DNA of 52,706 nt, taken from positions 1-52,706 of the forward strand of contig CAZLKN010000020.1 in the NCBI GenBank assembly GCA_964560135.1. The letters are read 5' to 3'. Position 1 is the stretch's first letter. The number at the start of each line of letters is the position of its first letter. The notes under the pieces are model-generated. The model saw nothing but the letters and a program-made list of their open reading frames with translations, was not told the DNA's origin and searched no databases. The stretch comes from CAZLKN01 sp964560135. Its GTDB lineage: Bacteria; Actinomycetota; JAICYB01. Positions 8,969 to 17,410 of this stretch are shown in pieces. The position numbers and the translations under genes are program-made.

Positions 8969-9952
8969 CTAGCCCCCCACCCGCCTCGGCACTGCGGTGG
9001 ATTCCACCGCGTCGGCGATGATGTGGTCGGCGACCGTACCGCCGAGCTGCGCCTCGGCCGACGGGATCACCCGGTGGGCGAGGACGGGGACCGCGAGGTC
9101 CTTCACGTCGTCGGGGGTCACGTGGTCCCGGCCCTCGGCGGCGGCCACGACCCGGGCGCCGCGGAGCAGCATCAGCCCGGCCCGGGGGCTGGCGCCCAGG
9201 TAGGCGTTCGGGTGCTCGCGCGTGGCGTTCAGGATGGCCACGATGTAGTGCTTGACCACGTCGGCCACGTGAACTTGTCGGCCGATCGTGATCAGCTTGC
9301 GGACGTCGTTGGCCGTCGCGACCGCCTCGATCTCGTCCACGCGGCCCGGGAGGGCGTGCACGCTGAGCACGTCCACCTCGGCCCGCGGGTCGGGGTAGCC
9401 GATGCGGACCCGCATCAGGAACCGGTCGAGCTCCGCCTCCGGCAGCGGGTAGGTGCCCTCGTGCTCGATCGGGTTCTGGGTGGCGATCACCATGAAGGGC
9501 CGCTCGAGATCGTAGGTCTGGCCGTCGAGGGTGACCTGACCCTCCTCCATCGACTCGAGCAGCGCCGCCTGGGTCTTGGGGGAGGCCCGGTTGATCTCGT
9601 CTCCGAGCACGATCTGCGCGAAGATCGGGCCGGGACGGAACTCGAACCCGCGCTTGTCGCGGCTGTAGACCTGCACGCCCGTGATGTCGGTGGGCAGCAG
9701 GTCGGGGGTGAACTGGATCCGCCGGAACGAGCATCCCAGCGAGCGGGCGAGCGACTTGGCGAGCATCGTCTTGCCGACACCCGGGACGTCCTCGATCAGC
9801 AGGTGGCCTTCGGCGAGCAGCGAGACGACGCTCAGTCGCACGGCGTCGCTCTTCCCCTGGATCGCGGTCTCCACCGACTCGCAGATCTTCTGGAAATACT
9901 TGGCGAAGGCACCGACCTGCTGAGGCGGCTTCTGTGCGGACGTCTTGGCCAT
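8969..9952 (-). CDS. MoxR family AAA+ ATPase (module 2)
   Basis: A 327-residue AAA+ ATPase with Walker A at residues 54-62 (EDVPGVGKT), a Walker B-like IVLGDEINRAS, sensor 1 (IATQNPIEHEG) and the ASPRAG lid motif. In Walker B a Gly precedes the Asp-Glu pair where module 1 has Val. ATG at 9952 has a GAGGGGAG ribosome site just upstream. It heads the second MoxR/DUF58/transglutaminase module and is transcribed divergently from the acylase gene across a 129-bp region containing a perfect palindrome. Confidence 0.93.
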   Translation of the reverse strand: MAKTSAQKPPQQVGAFAKYFQKICESVETAIQGKSDAVRLSVVSLLAEGHLLIEDVPGVGKTMLAKSLARSLGCSFRRIQFTPDLLPTDITGVQVYSRDKRGFEFRPGPIFAQIVLGDEINRASPKTQAALLESMEEGQVTLDGQTYDLERPFMVIATQNPIEHEGTYPLPEAELDRFLMRVRIGYPDPRAEVDVLSVHALPGRVDEIEAVATANDVRKLITIGRQVHVADVVKHYIVAILNATREHPNAYLGASPRAGLMLLRGARVVAAAEGRDHVTPDDVKDLAVPVLAHRVIPSAEAQLGGTVADHIIADAVESTAVPRRVGG

Positions 9953-10005
9953 GGGCTCCCCTCGGAGGCGAAGTGGGACGATTCTACCCGTCGTCGGCCA
10001 CCGTG

Positions 10006-10020
10006 GATGGTGACACCATC
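10006..10020. promoter_or_regulatory. Perfect 15-bp palindrome in a divergent promoter region (candidate operator)
   Basis: GATGGTG-A-CACCATC has two exact 7-bp arms around one central base. It lies midway between the divergent moxR (start 9952) and penicillin-acylase (start 10082) genes. The size and symmetry fit a dimeric repressor site. The minus strand carries TAGAAT (9986-9981), a plausible -10 for moxR, about 20 bp away. No cognate regulator gene is adjacent. Confidence 0.4.
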
Positions 10021-10081
10021 ACATCCGCCCGGGTTCACCGACGGACGTGGCAGACTCTCACGGCACAGGAGGGGAGGAACA

Positions 10082-12361
10082 GTGACGCTCGCAGGGATGA
10101 TGCAGGGGGCGGTTCCGGACCTGGAGGAGACCGTCGAGCTCCCGGGGCTGGAAGCCCCCGTGGACGTGTTCCGTGACCGCCTTGGCATCCCGCACGTCCG
10201 GGCCCGCACCACCCACGACGCCTTCTACGCCCAGGGATTCGTCCATGCGCAGGACCGGCTGTGGCAGATGGAGCACGACCGACGGAAGGCCGCCGGACGG
10301 CTCGCCGAGTGCCTCGGCCCGGATGCCGTGACGATGGACGTCTTCATGCGGCGGATGGGCCTCGAGGCCTCCGCCCGCGACGACTACGCCGCGTTCGACG
10401 ACGACACCCGCGCGATGCTGGACGCCTTCGCCGCCGGGGTGAACGCCTTCATGGCCATGGACATCGTGCCCGTGGAGCTGCAGCTGCTGGGGGTAGACCC
10501 GGAGCCCTGGCAGCCCTGGCACTGCGGCGCCGTGCTCAAGGTACGCCACGTCCTCATGGGGACGATGGACGTGAAGCTGTGGCGCGCGCGCCTGCTGCGC
10601 TCCCTCGGCCCGGAGGCGACGCTGCTGCTGGCCTCGGCCCACGGCGTCGAGCAGACGGTCGTGATCCCGGTGGACGGACGGGCCACCGTCGGGGTCGAGG
10701 CGGACGACCTCGCCGCCGCCCTGGCGGCCACGGAGGCGGGGGAGGGCAGCAACAACTGGGCGGTACACGGGAGCCGCACGGCCACCGGGAAGCCGCTCGT
10801 GGCGGGCGACCCGCACCGCAGCCTCGAGGTGCCGAACGTCTACTACCAGAACCACGTGGCGGGCCCGGAGTTCGACGCCATCGGATTGTCGATGCCCGGG
10901 GTGCCGGGGATGTTCCACTTCGGCCACAACGCCGGCGTGGCCTGGTGCGTCACCCACGCGATGGCCGATACCCAGGATCTGTACGTCGAGCGCTTCGACG
11001 GCGAAGGCCGATACGAGTTCCGGGGTGGATGGCGGGAGACCGACCGCCGCACGGAGACGATCCGGGTGCGCGGCGCCGCCCCGCTCGAGGTCGACGTGAC
11101 CACGACCCATCACGGTCCGGTGGTGCTCGGGGACCCGTCCACCGGGACGGCGATCGCCATGCGCTGGACGGGCACCGACGGGGACAACACCACGCTCCGG
11201 TCCTTCCTGCCGATGCTGCGGTCCTCCTCGGTGGACGAGCTCGACGAGGCCATGCAGTGGTGGGTGGATCCCTGCAACAGCTTCGTGATGGCCGACACCC
11301 ACGGCACGATCGGCTACCTGCACCGCGGACGCGTGCCGGTGCGGCCGAAGGCCAACGGGTGGTCTCCCGTGCCCGGATGGACGGGCGAGCACGAGTGGGA
11401 GGGCGCGGTGCGCTTCGAGGAGCTGCCCCGCCTGCGCGACCCGGAAGCCGGATACCTGGTCACGGCGAACAACCGGATCCGGGCCGGCGACGAGCCGTAC
11501 CTCGGCATGGACTACGGTGGCCCGGCCCGGGCCCGGCGAATCCTCGACGCCCTCGGGTCGCTCGAGCGTGCGACGGCGCAGGACATGGCCGCGATCCACG
11601 CCGACCGGACATCGCTGCCCGCGCGGGTCGTGGTCGAGGCGCTGGTCGCGGCGGCGGTGGACGGGGAGCGGGCCGAGGCCGCGCAGCGGCTGCTGGAAGG
11701 ATGGTCGGGCGTGATGGATCCCGACGCCGCGGCCCCGGCGGTCTACGCCTCCGTCCGCGAGGCGCTCGTGGCGGTGCTGCGCGAACGCGGCCGGCTTGGA
11801 TCGATCCCCGGCCCGGCCCCCGACGAGCCCGACCCGACGCCCGTCCACACGCGGCTGCGCCGCCCCGTGGCCAAGCTGCTGTCCACCCGCGACACCTCGA
11901 TGCTCGACGGAACGTCGTGGGACGAGGTGCTCACGGAGGCGCTCGAGCGGGCCCACCGGATGCTGGAGCAGGCACTGGGCGACGACCCGGAGCGGTGGCG
12001 GTGGGCGGGCGTGCACGCGACGTCGATCATCCACCCGCTTTCTGCGGTCTTCCCCCAGGCCGCCGGCGTGCTCGATCCGGCCCCCGTCGGCTGCGGGGGC
12101 GACGGGGACACCGTCCAGGTTTCGGGGGCCGAGGAGGGGCTCGGTGTGGTGCACTCCTCGGTGGCGCGCTACGTGTTCGACCTCGCCGACTGGGACCGCA
12201 GCGGCTGGATCGTCCCCCTCGGCGCCTCAGGGCACCCGGCCAGCCCCCACTACGCCGACCAGGCGGCCGACTGGGCCGCCGTCCGCCTGCAGCCGATGAC
12301 CTATTCCTGGGACCGGGTCGAGGCGGGGGCCGAGACCCGTCAGCTCCTCGAGCCGAGGTAG
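10082..12361 (+). CDS. Penicillin acylase family Ntn hydrolase
   Basis: A 759-residue member of the penicillin amidase (S45) family of self-processing N-terminal-nucleophile hydrolases. The likely autocleavage and nucleophile residue is Ser223 in EGSNNWAVHGSRTATGKP, followed by the conserved GDPHRSLEVPN. The N-terminal subunit has the family opening RDRLGIPHVRA and FVHAQDRLWQME. The start is GTG 10082 with AGGAGGGGAGG just upstream. I see no clear signal peptide, unlike many family members, so it may act in the cytoplasm. Natural substrates could be acyl-homoserine lactones, acylated peptides or others; this cannot be decided from sequence. The 3' end overlaps the convergent GNAT gene by 22 nt. 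Confidence 0.9.
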   Translation: MTLAGMMQGAVPDLEETVELPGLEAPVDVFRDRLGIPHVRARTTHDAFYAQGFVHAQDRLWQMEHDRRKAAGRLAECLGPDAVTMDVFMRRMGLEASARDDYAAFDDDTRAMLDAFAAGVNAFMAMDIVPVELQLLGVDPEPWQPWHCGAVLKVRHVLMGTMDVKLWRARLLRSLGPEATLLLASAHGVEQTVVIPVDGRATVGVEADDLAAALAATEAGEGSNNWAVHGSRTATGKPLVAGDPHRSLEVPNVYYQNHVAGPEFDAIGLSMPGVPGMFHFGHNAGVAWCVTHAMADTQDLYVERFDGEGRYEFRGGWRETDRRTETIRVRGAAPLEVDVTTTHHGPVVLGDPSTGTAIAMRWTGTDGDNTTLRSFLPMLRSSSVDELDEAMQWWVDPCNSFVMADTHGTIGYLHRGRVPVRPKANGWSPVPGWTGEHEWEGAVRFEELPRLRDPEAGYLVTANNRIRAGDEPYLGMDYGGPARARRILDALGSLERATAQDMAAIHADRTSLPARVVVEALVAAAVDGERAEAAQRLLEGWSGVMDPDAAAPAVYASVREALVAVLRERGRLGSIPGPAPDEPDPTPVHTRLRRPVAKLLSTRDTSMLDGTSWDEVLTEALERAHRMLEQALGDDPERWRWAGVHATSIIHPLSAVFPQAAGVLDPAPVGCGGDGDTVQVSGAEEGLGVVHSSVARYVFDLADWDRSGWIVPLGASGHPASPHYADQAADWAAVRLQPMTYSWDRVEAGAETRQLLEPR

Positions 12362-13404
12362 GCGCGCACCGTCTCCAGCTTGACCTGCCAGCCGGCGATC
12401 GCCTCGAAGCGCTGGAAGCCGAGCTGGTCGTTGATCGACAGCATCGCGTCGTTGGAGTCGGCGTTGCCCGTGCGGACGTCGACGGCTTCGGGGCGTTCGG
12501 CGAGGACCCGCTCGAGCATCGCGGCCTTCAGCCACTTGCCGAGACCGTGCCCGCGGTGCTCCGGGCGCACTCCAGTGTTGCCCTGGCCGACGGTCTCCGG
12601 CCGCTTCGGGTTCCAGAAGACCTCGGTGAAGCCGGCGAGCTCGCCGGTGGGATCGTGGCGGGCGAGCAGGGTCCAGCCTTGCGTCCCCTGGGCGAGCATG
12701 CTCTTCTCGAACTGGCGGAGGTGCTCGGCGGTGAAGTGCATGTCCTCCATGTCGAGGCCGTCGCGGGGGGCGGTGTTCATGACGTCGTAGAGGGCGGCGA
12801 TGTCCTCGACGAGATCGTCGGGGTAGCCGCCGTCCACGGCGACGAGCGTGTAGTCGGGGGCCCGCCCGGGTCCCTCGGTGACCCAACGGGCCACCAGATC
12901 CCGGTCGACGTCGGCCAGCAGCAGCCGGTTGATGTGGTTGGCGATGGCACGCTCGGCCCCCAGGAGCGTGGCGAACGCCTCACCGGCGGGTACCCGTTCG
13001 GAGGTGCTGCCCATGAGCAGGGTCCGTCCCTCCTGCTCGGCGACGTCGGCCACAAGACCCAGCAGGGCGCGGCCGAGGCCGCGGCGGCGGCGGTCCGGAC
13101 GGACGATGACGCCCACCTGCAACAGGTGCCGGTTCTCCTCGGTGCGCAGGTAGGAGCCCGCGCCCACTGCCGCGATCGACCCGTCGGGATCGCGTCCCCA
13201 GTACTCCCGGACCCAGACGATCTCGGGGATGTTGCGCACATTGGCCCGCGTGAGCTCGACCGGCCGCGGCGGATCCTCCGGGTTCGATTCGGCGCGCATG
13301 ATGTTCTGGAAGGTGTTGACCGCGACGATGTCCTCCTCGGACAGCGACCGCAGGTCGACCTCCTCGATGACGACGTCTCCCACCCGTAGCCCCTTGACGT
13401 CCAT
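12340..13404 (-). CDS. Double-domain GNAT family N-acetyltransferase
   Basis: A 354-residue protein with two GNAT folds. The first has the acetyl-CoA loop LQVGVIVRPDRRRRGLGRAL (about residues 95-115). The second has NTGVRPEHRGHGLGKWLKAA (about 280-300) followed by DVRTGNADSNDAMLSINDQL, the C-terminal GNAT motif. The layout resembles mycothiol-synthase-like tandem GNAT proteins of actinobacteria, but mshD is not claimed. ATG 13404 has GAGGGGAA upstream. The acceptor substrate is unknown. Confidence 0.85.
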   Translation of the reverse strand: MDVKGLRVGDVVIEEVDLRSLSEEDIVAVNTFQNIMRAESNPEDPPRPVELTRANVRNIPEIVWVREYWGRDPDGSIAAVGAGSYLRTEENRHLLQVGVIVRPDRRRRGLGRALLGLVADVAEQEGRTLLMGSTSERVPAGEAFATLLGAERAIANHINRLLLADVDRDLVARWVTEGPGRAPDYTLVAVDGGYPDDLVEDIAALYDVMNTAPRDGLDMEDMHFTAEHLRQFEKSMLAQGTQGWTLLARHDPTGELAGFTEVFWNPKRPETVGQGNTGVRPEHRGHGLGKWLKAAMLERVLAERPEAVDVRTGNADSNDAMLSINDQLGFQRFEAIAGWQVKLETVRAYLGSRS

Positions 13405-13444
13405 AGCTTCCCCTCTCCCCGCGACCAGCGCGATCGGACCCGTC

Positions 13445-13473
13445 AATCTACGCCGACAGGCGCCGTCCGGCAA
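13445..13473 (-). promoter_or_regulatory. Sigma70-like promoter for the GNAT gene
   Basis: On the minus strand, TTGCCG (13473-13468) and TAGATT (13450-13445) are separated by exactly 17 bp. Transcription would begin near 13438, giving a leader of roughly 35 nt before ATG 13404. The site lies between the divergent GNAT and ispH genes. Confidence 0.5.
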
Positions 13474-13503
13474 GCCCTGCCCCCGGATGGGGCGTCCATC
13501 TGT

Positions 13504-13509
13504 GACAAT
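13504..13509 (+). promoter_or_regulatory. Candidate -10 element of ispH
   Basis: GACAAT ends 6 nt before the GTG start of ispH. Transcription from it would begin at or next to the start codon, so the mRNA may be leaderless; a GGGAG at 13510-13514 would then fall outside the message. No convincing -35 is visible. Confidence 0.3.
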
Positions 13510-13515
13510 GGGAGC

Positions 13516-14463
13516 GTGACTCTGGAGCGTGTCCTTCTCGCCGCCCCGCGCGGCTGGTGCGCCGGCGTCGACCGCGCCGTCGAGATCGTCGAGCGGGCGC
13601 TGGACCTCTACGGGCCCCCCGTATACGTGCGCAAGCAGATCGTCCACAACCGCCACGTCGTAGAGGGCCTCGAGCACCGCGGCGCGATCTTCGTCGAGGA
13701 GGTCGACGAGGTCCCGCCGGGCTCCCTGTGCGTGCTGTCGGCACACGGCTCGGCCCCCGTGGTCTACGAGATGGCGCAGCAGCGCGAGCTGCAACTCATC
13801 GACGCCACCTGCCCCCTGGTCACCAAGGTGCACGTGGAGGCGATCCGGTTCGCGCGCCGTGAGCGGACGATCCTGCTCATCGGCCACGAGGGCCACGAGG
13901 AGGTCGAAGGCACCATGGGGGAGGCGCCCGAGCGGTCGATCCTCGTCCAGGACGTCGCGGAGGCGCAAGCGCTCGAGGTGCCCGACCCCGACAACGTCTC
14001 CTTCCTCACCCAGACGACCCTGTCGGTCGACGAGACCAGCGACATCATCGCCACCCTGCGGCGCCGCTTCCCGAACATCAAGGGGCCCACGAAGGCCGAC
14101 ATCTGCTACGCCACCACCAACCGGCAGGAGGCCGTGAAGGTGCTGGCGGGCCGCTCGCCGCTGGTGCTCGTGATCGGCGCGCCGAACTCCTCGAACTCGC
14201 TGCGGATGGTGGAGGTCGCGCGGCAGCACGGGTCGGCGTCCTACCTGATCGAGGACGAGACCCAGATCGACCCGGCGTGGCTCGATGGTGTGGAGGCCGT
14301 CGGGTTGTCGTCGTCCGCCTCGGCCCCCGAGCACTTGGTGGACCGGGTCCTGGAGTTCCTGAAGGGCTTCGGTCCGGCGGAGGTCGAGGAGGTCCGCGTC
14401 GTCGACGAGGACGTCCACTTCCCGCTTCCCCGCGAGGTCGCGGGGGCCCCGGCCCGCCACTGA
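13516..14463 (+). CDS. ispH: 4-hydroxy-3-methylbut-2-enyl diphosphate reductase (IspH/LytB)
   Basis: A 315-residue enzyme of the last step of the MEP isoprenoid pathway, reducing HMBPP to IPP and DMAPP with an iron-sulfur cluster. The three cluster cysteines are present: Cys15 (RGWCAGV), Cys99 (DATCPLV) and Cys197 (DICYATTNRQ). The substrate-binding IVHN, SAHGSAP, GHEGHEE and TQTTLS segments are also present, as is a C-terminal SSSASAPEHLV. Length is normal. It starts at GTG 13516. Its product feeds undecaprenyl phosphate synthesis, which the nearby mur/mra genes use. A strong hairpin overlaps its stop codon. Confidence 0.97.
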   Translation: MTLERVLLAAPRGWCAGVDRAVEIVERALDLYGPPVYVRKQIVHNRHVVEGLEHRGAIFVEEVDEVPPGSLCVLSAHGSAPVVYEMAQQRELQLIDATCPLVTKVHVEAIRFARRERTILLIGHEGHEEVEGTMGEAPERSILVQDVAEAQALEVPDPDNVSFLTQTTLSVDETSDIIATLRRRFPNIKGPTKADICYATTNRQEAVKVLAGRSPLVLVIGAPNSSNSLRMVEVARQHGSASYLIEDETQIDPAWLDGVEAVGLSSSASAPEHLVDRVLEFLKGFGPAEVEEVRVVDEDVHFPLPREVAGAPARH

Positions 14464-14486
14464 CCCGCCGGCTCTCAGCCGGTGGG
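14464..14486. terminator. Bidirectional hairpin between convergent ispH and dehydrogenase genes
   Basis: The arms 14464-14473 (CCCGCCGGCT) and 14477-14486 (AGCCGGTGGG) pair over 10 positions, with one G-T wobble and a 3-nt loop. The hairpin follows the ispH stop directly and includes the stop codon of the opposing dehydrogenase gene (14477-14475). It has no T tract, as is common in high-GC actinobacteria, so terminator function is inferred from position and stem strength. Confidence 0.55.
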
Positions 14487-15437
14487 GTAGACCGATGGGT
14501 TCGCGCAGTGGGGGAGGCGCTCGTCGCGCAGGCCCGCCAGGAGGTTGTCCACGGCGAGGCTCGCCATCCGCTCCCGGGTCGCCACCGACGCCGATCCGAC
14601 GTGGGGGAGCAGCACGACGTTGGGCAGCTCCAGCAGGGGTGAGTCCGGCGGCAGCGGCTCGGTCTCGTACACGTCCAGGCCGGCGCCGGCGATGCCCCCG
14701 TAGCGCAGGGCCTCCACCAGCGCGGCCTCGTCCACGATTCCGCCGCGGGCGGTGTTGACGAGGTAGGCGTCCGGGCGCATGAGGGTGAGCTCCCGGGGGC
14801 CGATCATCCCCCGGGTGGACGGGGTGAGCGCCACGTGGACGCTGACCACGTCGGAGGCCTTGAGCAGGTCGTCGAGGTCCACCCGGCGGGCCCCCTCGAC
14901 CCCCTTGTCCGTCCGGGAGGTGTACAGCACGGCCATGTCGAAGCCGCGGGCCCGGCGGGCGACCGCCTGCCCGATCGCTCCCATCCCGACGATGCCGAGG
15001 GTTGCGCCGTGCAGGTCGCGGCCGAGGAGCAGGTCGGGGGACCACGTCGTCCAGCGACCGTCGCGCAGGTAGCGTTCGGCCTCCGGCAGGCGCCGCATCA
15101 CGGCGGCGATGAGCGCGAAGGCGAGGTCGGCGGTGGTGTCGGTGAGCACGCCGGGGGTGTGGCCGACGGGGAGCCCGCGGGCGGTGGCGGCCTCGAGGTC
15201 GACGTTGTCCACGCCGACGGCCATCTGGGAGATCACGCGGAGGCGCGGGGCGGCGTCCATGAGGGGCGCGTCGATGTGGTCGGTGAGCATGCACAGCAGG
15301 CCCTCGGCGTCGCCGAGGGCGGCGAGGAGCTCACCGGGCGGCGGCGGCCCGGCCCCCGACCACCGGCGCACGCGGGCCACCCCGTCGAGGCGGCGCAGCG
15401 CATCGCCCGGCAGCTCGCGGGTCACGACGACATGCAT
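14475..15437 (-). CDS. D-isomer-specific 2-hydroxyacid dehydrogenase (glyoxylate/hydroxypyruvate reductase-like)
   Basis: A 320-residue NAD(P)-dependent dehydrogenase. The dinucleotide loop GMGAIG is at residues 151-156. The catalytic Arg231 (NTARGGIVDE), Glu260 (DVYETEP) and His279 (LLPHVGSA) are all in place. The N-terminal substrate domain carries QMAVGVDNVD. The arginine/serine after the beta-B strand (TSR) hints at NADP preference. Glyoxylate, hydroxypyruvate or another 2-oxoacid are possible substrates. It converges on ispH with a shared hairpin. Confidence 0.9.
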   Translation of the reverse strand: MHVVVTRELPGDALRRLDGVARVRRWSGAGPPPPGELLAALGDAEGLLCMLTDHIDAPLMDAAPRLRVISQMAVGVDNVDLEAATARGLPVGHTPGVLTDTTADLAFALIAAVMRRLPEAERYLRDGRWTTWSPDLLLGRDLHGATLGIVGMGAIGQAVARRARGFDMAVLYTSRTDKGVEGARRVDLDDLLKASDVVSVHVALTPSTRGMIGPRELTLMRPDAYLVNTARGGIVDEAALVEALRYGGIAGAGLDVYETEPLPPDSPLLELPNVVLLPHVGSASVATRERMASLAVDNLLAGLRDERLPHCANPSVYPTG

Positions 15438-15489
15438 ACCGCCGAGAGTGCCCGATGGGACGGTGGCGGCGCATCCCGGCCCCAGCGCC

Positions 15490-15495
15490 TATCAT
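15490..15495 (+). promoter_or_regulatory. Candidate -10 element for the homocysteine methyltransferase/MTHFR gene
   Basis: TATCAT within CCTATCATC ends 9 nt before the GTG at 15505. An identical CCTATCATC occurs upstream of hisB (51353-51361). The spacing implies a leaderless or nearly leaderless mRNA. No clear -35 is present. Confidence 0.4.
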
Positions 15496-15504
15496 CCAAG
15501 GACC

Positions 15505-17349
15505 GTGAACGGCCCCGAGCTGCGCGCCCTGCTCGCCTCCGGACCCCTGCTCGCCGACGGGGGACTCGGCACCGCTATGGTCGAGCGCGGCGCGTCCCTG
15601 GAGGGCTGCTTCGAGGAGCTCAACGAGACCGCGGCGGAAACCGTCGAGGAGATCCACCGCGCCTTCGTGGCGGCGGGGGCGCGGCTGCTGCTGGCCAACA
15701 CCTTCGGTGCCAACCGCTTCGCCCTGGCCAAGTTCGGCCTCCAGCACCGGGTCGCCGAGCTGAACCGCCGCGGGGTCGAGATCGCGCGGCGGGCCGCCAC
15801 CACCGGTGTGCTCGTCGGCGGGTCGATCGGTCCCCTGCGCGTGCATCTGGCCCCCTACGGACGTGTCCGGCCCCAGCAGGCCCTCGAGGCTTACGCCGAG
15901 CAGGCCGCGGCCCTGGCCGAGGCCGGCGTCGACCTGATCCTGATCGAGACCCAGTCGGACCTGAAGGAGATGGAGCAGGCCCTGGCGGCGGTGCGGTCGG
16001 TGTGCGATCTGGCCTGCGGGGTCTCGGCCACCTTCACCCGTGACGACCGGACGCTGCTCGGCTCCACCCCCGAGCAGGTGGCTCGGCGCCTCGTCGAGCT
16101 GGGCGCGGACGTGGTGGGCGTCAACTGCTCCGAGGGACCCGCCCAGGTGCTGCGGATCGTGAACGCGATGCGCCCGCACGCCGGCGACACCCCGGTGTCG
16201 GCGATGCCGAACGCCGGGGGGCCGTCCAGGGTGGGGGAGCGGATCCTGTACCCGGCCCACCCCGAGTACCTGGGGGACTACGCGCGGGCCTTCCTGGCCT
16301 CCGGCGCGCGGCTGGTCGGCGGGTGCTGCGGGACGGGCCCCGAGCACATCGCAGCCATGGCCCGCGCGCTGGACGAGCCGCTCCAGATGCCCCTGGAGCT
16401 GCTGCCCGCACCGGAGGGCGACGACCGCCAGGACCACCGGCCCGCGCCCACGAGGCTGAAGGAGCGGCTGGCCGAGGGCCGCTTCGTCATCGCTGTGGAG
16501 ATGGATCCGCCCAAGGGGTTCTCGGTGGCGCGGCTGCTCGCGGGGGCCGAGACCCTGGCCGACGCCGGCGCGGACGCGATCTACGTGTCCGACTCGTCCC
16601 GGGCCCGGTTGCGGATGAGCGCGTGGGCGGCGTGCCGGCTGATCCAGGAGCACGCGGGGGTGGAAACCGTCCTCGGATTCCCCACCCGCGGACGCAACCT
16701 GCTGCGGGTGCAGGGAGATCTGCTCGGCACCCACGCGCTCGGGATCCGGAACCTGTTCGTGGTGATGGGCGACCCCACCGCGATCGGCGACTTCCCCCAG
16801 GCCAACGACGCCTCCGACGTCGCCCCCACGGGCCTGATCGGCCTCGTCACGAAGTCGTTCAACGCCGGCGTCGACCAGTCGGGGGCCTCGATCGGGGAGC
16901 CCACGAGCTTCGTGGTGGGCTGCGCGCTGAACCTCAACGCCGCCGACGTGGACCGCGAGTGCAGGCTGCTGCGCCGCAAGATCGAGGCCGGGGCGGACTT
17001 CGCGCTGTCCCAGCCGGTGTTCTCGCTGGACGTCCTGCGCACCTTCCGCAAGACCTACGAGGAGCGCTTCGGACGCCTCGAGCTGCCGGTGCTCGTCGGC
17101 GTGGCTCCGCTGCTCAACGCCCGCAACGCCGAGTACCTGCACAACGAGGTGCCGGGGATCTCGATCCCCACAGAGATCCGCGAACGGATGCGCTCGGCGG
17201 GCGAGGACGGGGGCCCGGCTGAGGGCCTGCGCATCGCGATCGAGCTGGGCCGCGAGATCCGGGCCGAGAGCGCCGGCGTCTACATCACGCCGCCATTCCG
17301 CCGCTACGACCTGGCCGCCGAGGTGGTGGAGGCCGTCCGCGCCGGCTGA
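15505..17349 (+). CDS. Bifunctional homocysteine S-methyltransferase / methylenetetrahydrofolate reductase
   Basis: A 614-residue fusion. Residues 1-290 form a homocysteine methyltransferase with the zinc ligands Cys208 (VGVNCSEGP) and Cys274-Cys275 (VGGCCGTGPEHI), and the opening LLADGGLGTAMVERG. Residues 318-610 form an MTHFR barrel (RFVIAVEMDPPKG, LGFPTRGRN, FVVMGDPTA, FALSQPVF, GVYITPPF). The same fusion is known from bacterial YitJ-type proteins. It makes 5-methyl-THF and methionine, though the methyl donor of the first domain need not be the product of the second. GTG 15505 was chosen because the preceding in-frame sequence lacks family similarity; its ribosome site (AAGGA) is weak. Confidence 0.93.
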   Translation: MNGPELRALLASGPLLADGGLGTAMVERGASLEGCFEELNETAAETVEEIHRAFVAAGARLLLANTFGANRFALAKFGLQHRVAELNRRGVEIARRAATTGVLVGGSIGPLRVHLAPYGRVRPQQALEAYAEQAAALAEAGVDLILIETQSDLKEMEQALAAVRSVCDLACGVSATFTRDDRTLLGSTPEQVARRLVELGADVVGVNCSEGPAQVLRIVNAMRPHAGDTPVSAMPNAGGPSRVGERILYPAHPEYLGDYARAFLASGARLVGGCCGTGPEHIAAMARALDEPLQMPLELLPAPEGDDRQDHRPAPTRLKERLAEGRFVIAVEMDPPKGFSVARLLAGAETLADAGADAIYVSDSSRARLRMSAWAACRLIQEHAGVETVLGFPTRGRNLLRVQGDLLGTHALGIRNLFVVMGDPTAIGDFPQANDASDVAPTGLIGLVTKSFNAGVDQSGASIGEPTSFVVGCALNLNAADVDRECRLLRRKIEAGADFALSQPVFSLDVLRTFRKTYEERFGRLELPVLVGVAPLLNARNAEYLHNEVPGISIPTEIRERMRSAGEDGGPAEGLRIAIELGREIRAESAGVYITPPFRRYDLAAEVVEAVRAG

Positions 17350-17381
17350 TCCGCGGACCGGTCTCGGTCGCGCTGACGGGG

Positions 17382-17387
17382 TACAAT
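17382..17387 (+). promoter_or_regulatory. Candidate -10 element of the HNH nuclease gene
   Basis: TACAAT lies 23 nt before the TTG start at 17411. The -35 region is poor (CGGTCT at 17-bp spacing). The short leader contains AAGGCGGTGATGAG before the start. Confidence 0.4.
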
Positions 17388-17410
17388 CCACGTCAAGGCG
17401 GTGATGAGAC

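Noticed and set aside
1..9952. The doubled MoxR/DUF58/TgpA module as an assembly duplication
   Set aside because: The paired proteins differ throughout in sequence and length (381 versus 403 residues for DUF58), so they are true paralogues.
10058..12154. Long minus-strand frame opposite the penicillin acylase gene
   Set aside because: The plus strand encodes a full Ntn hydrolase with catalytic Ser223; the opposite frame shows only mirrored codon bias.
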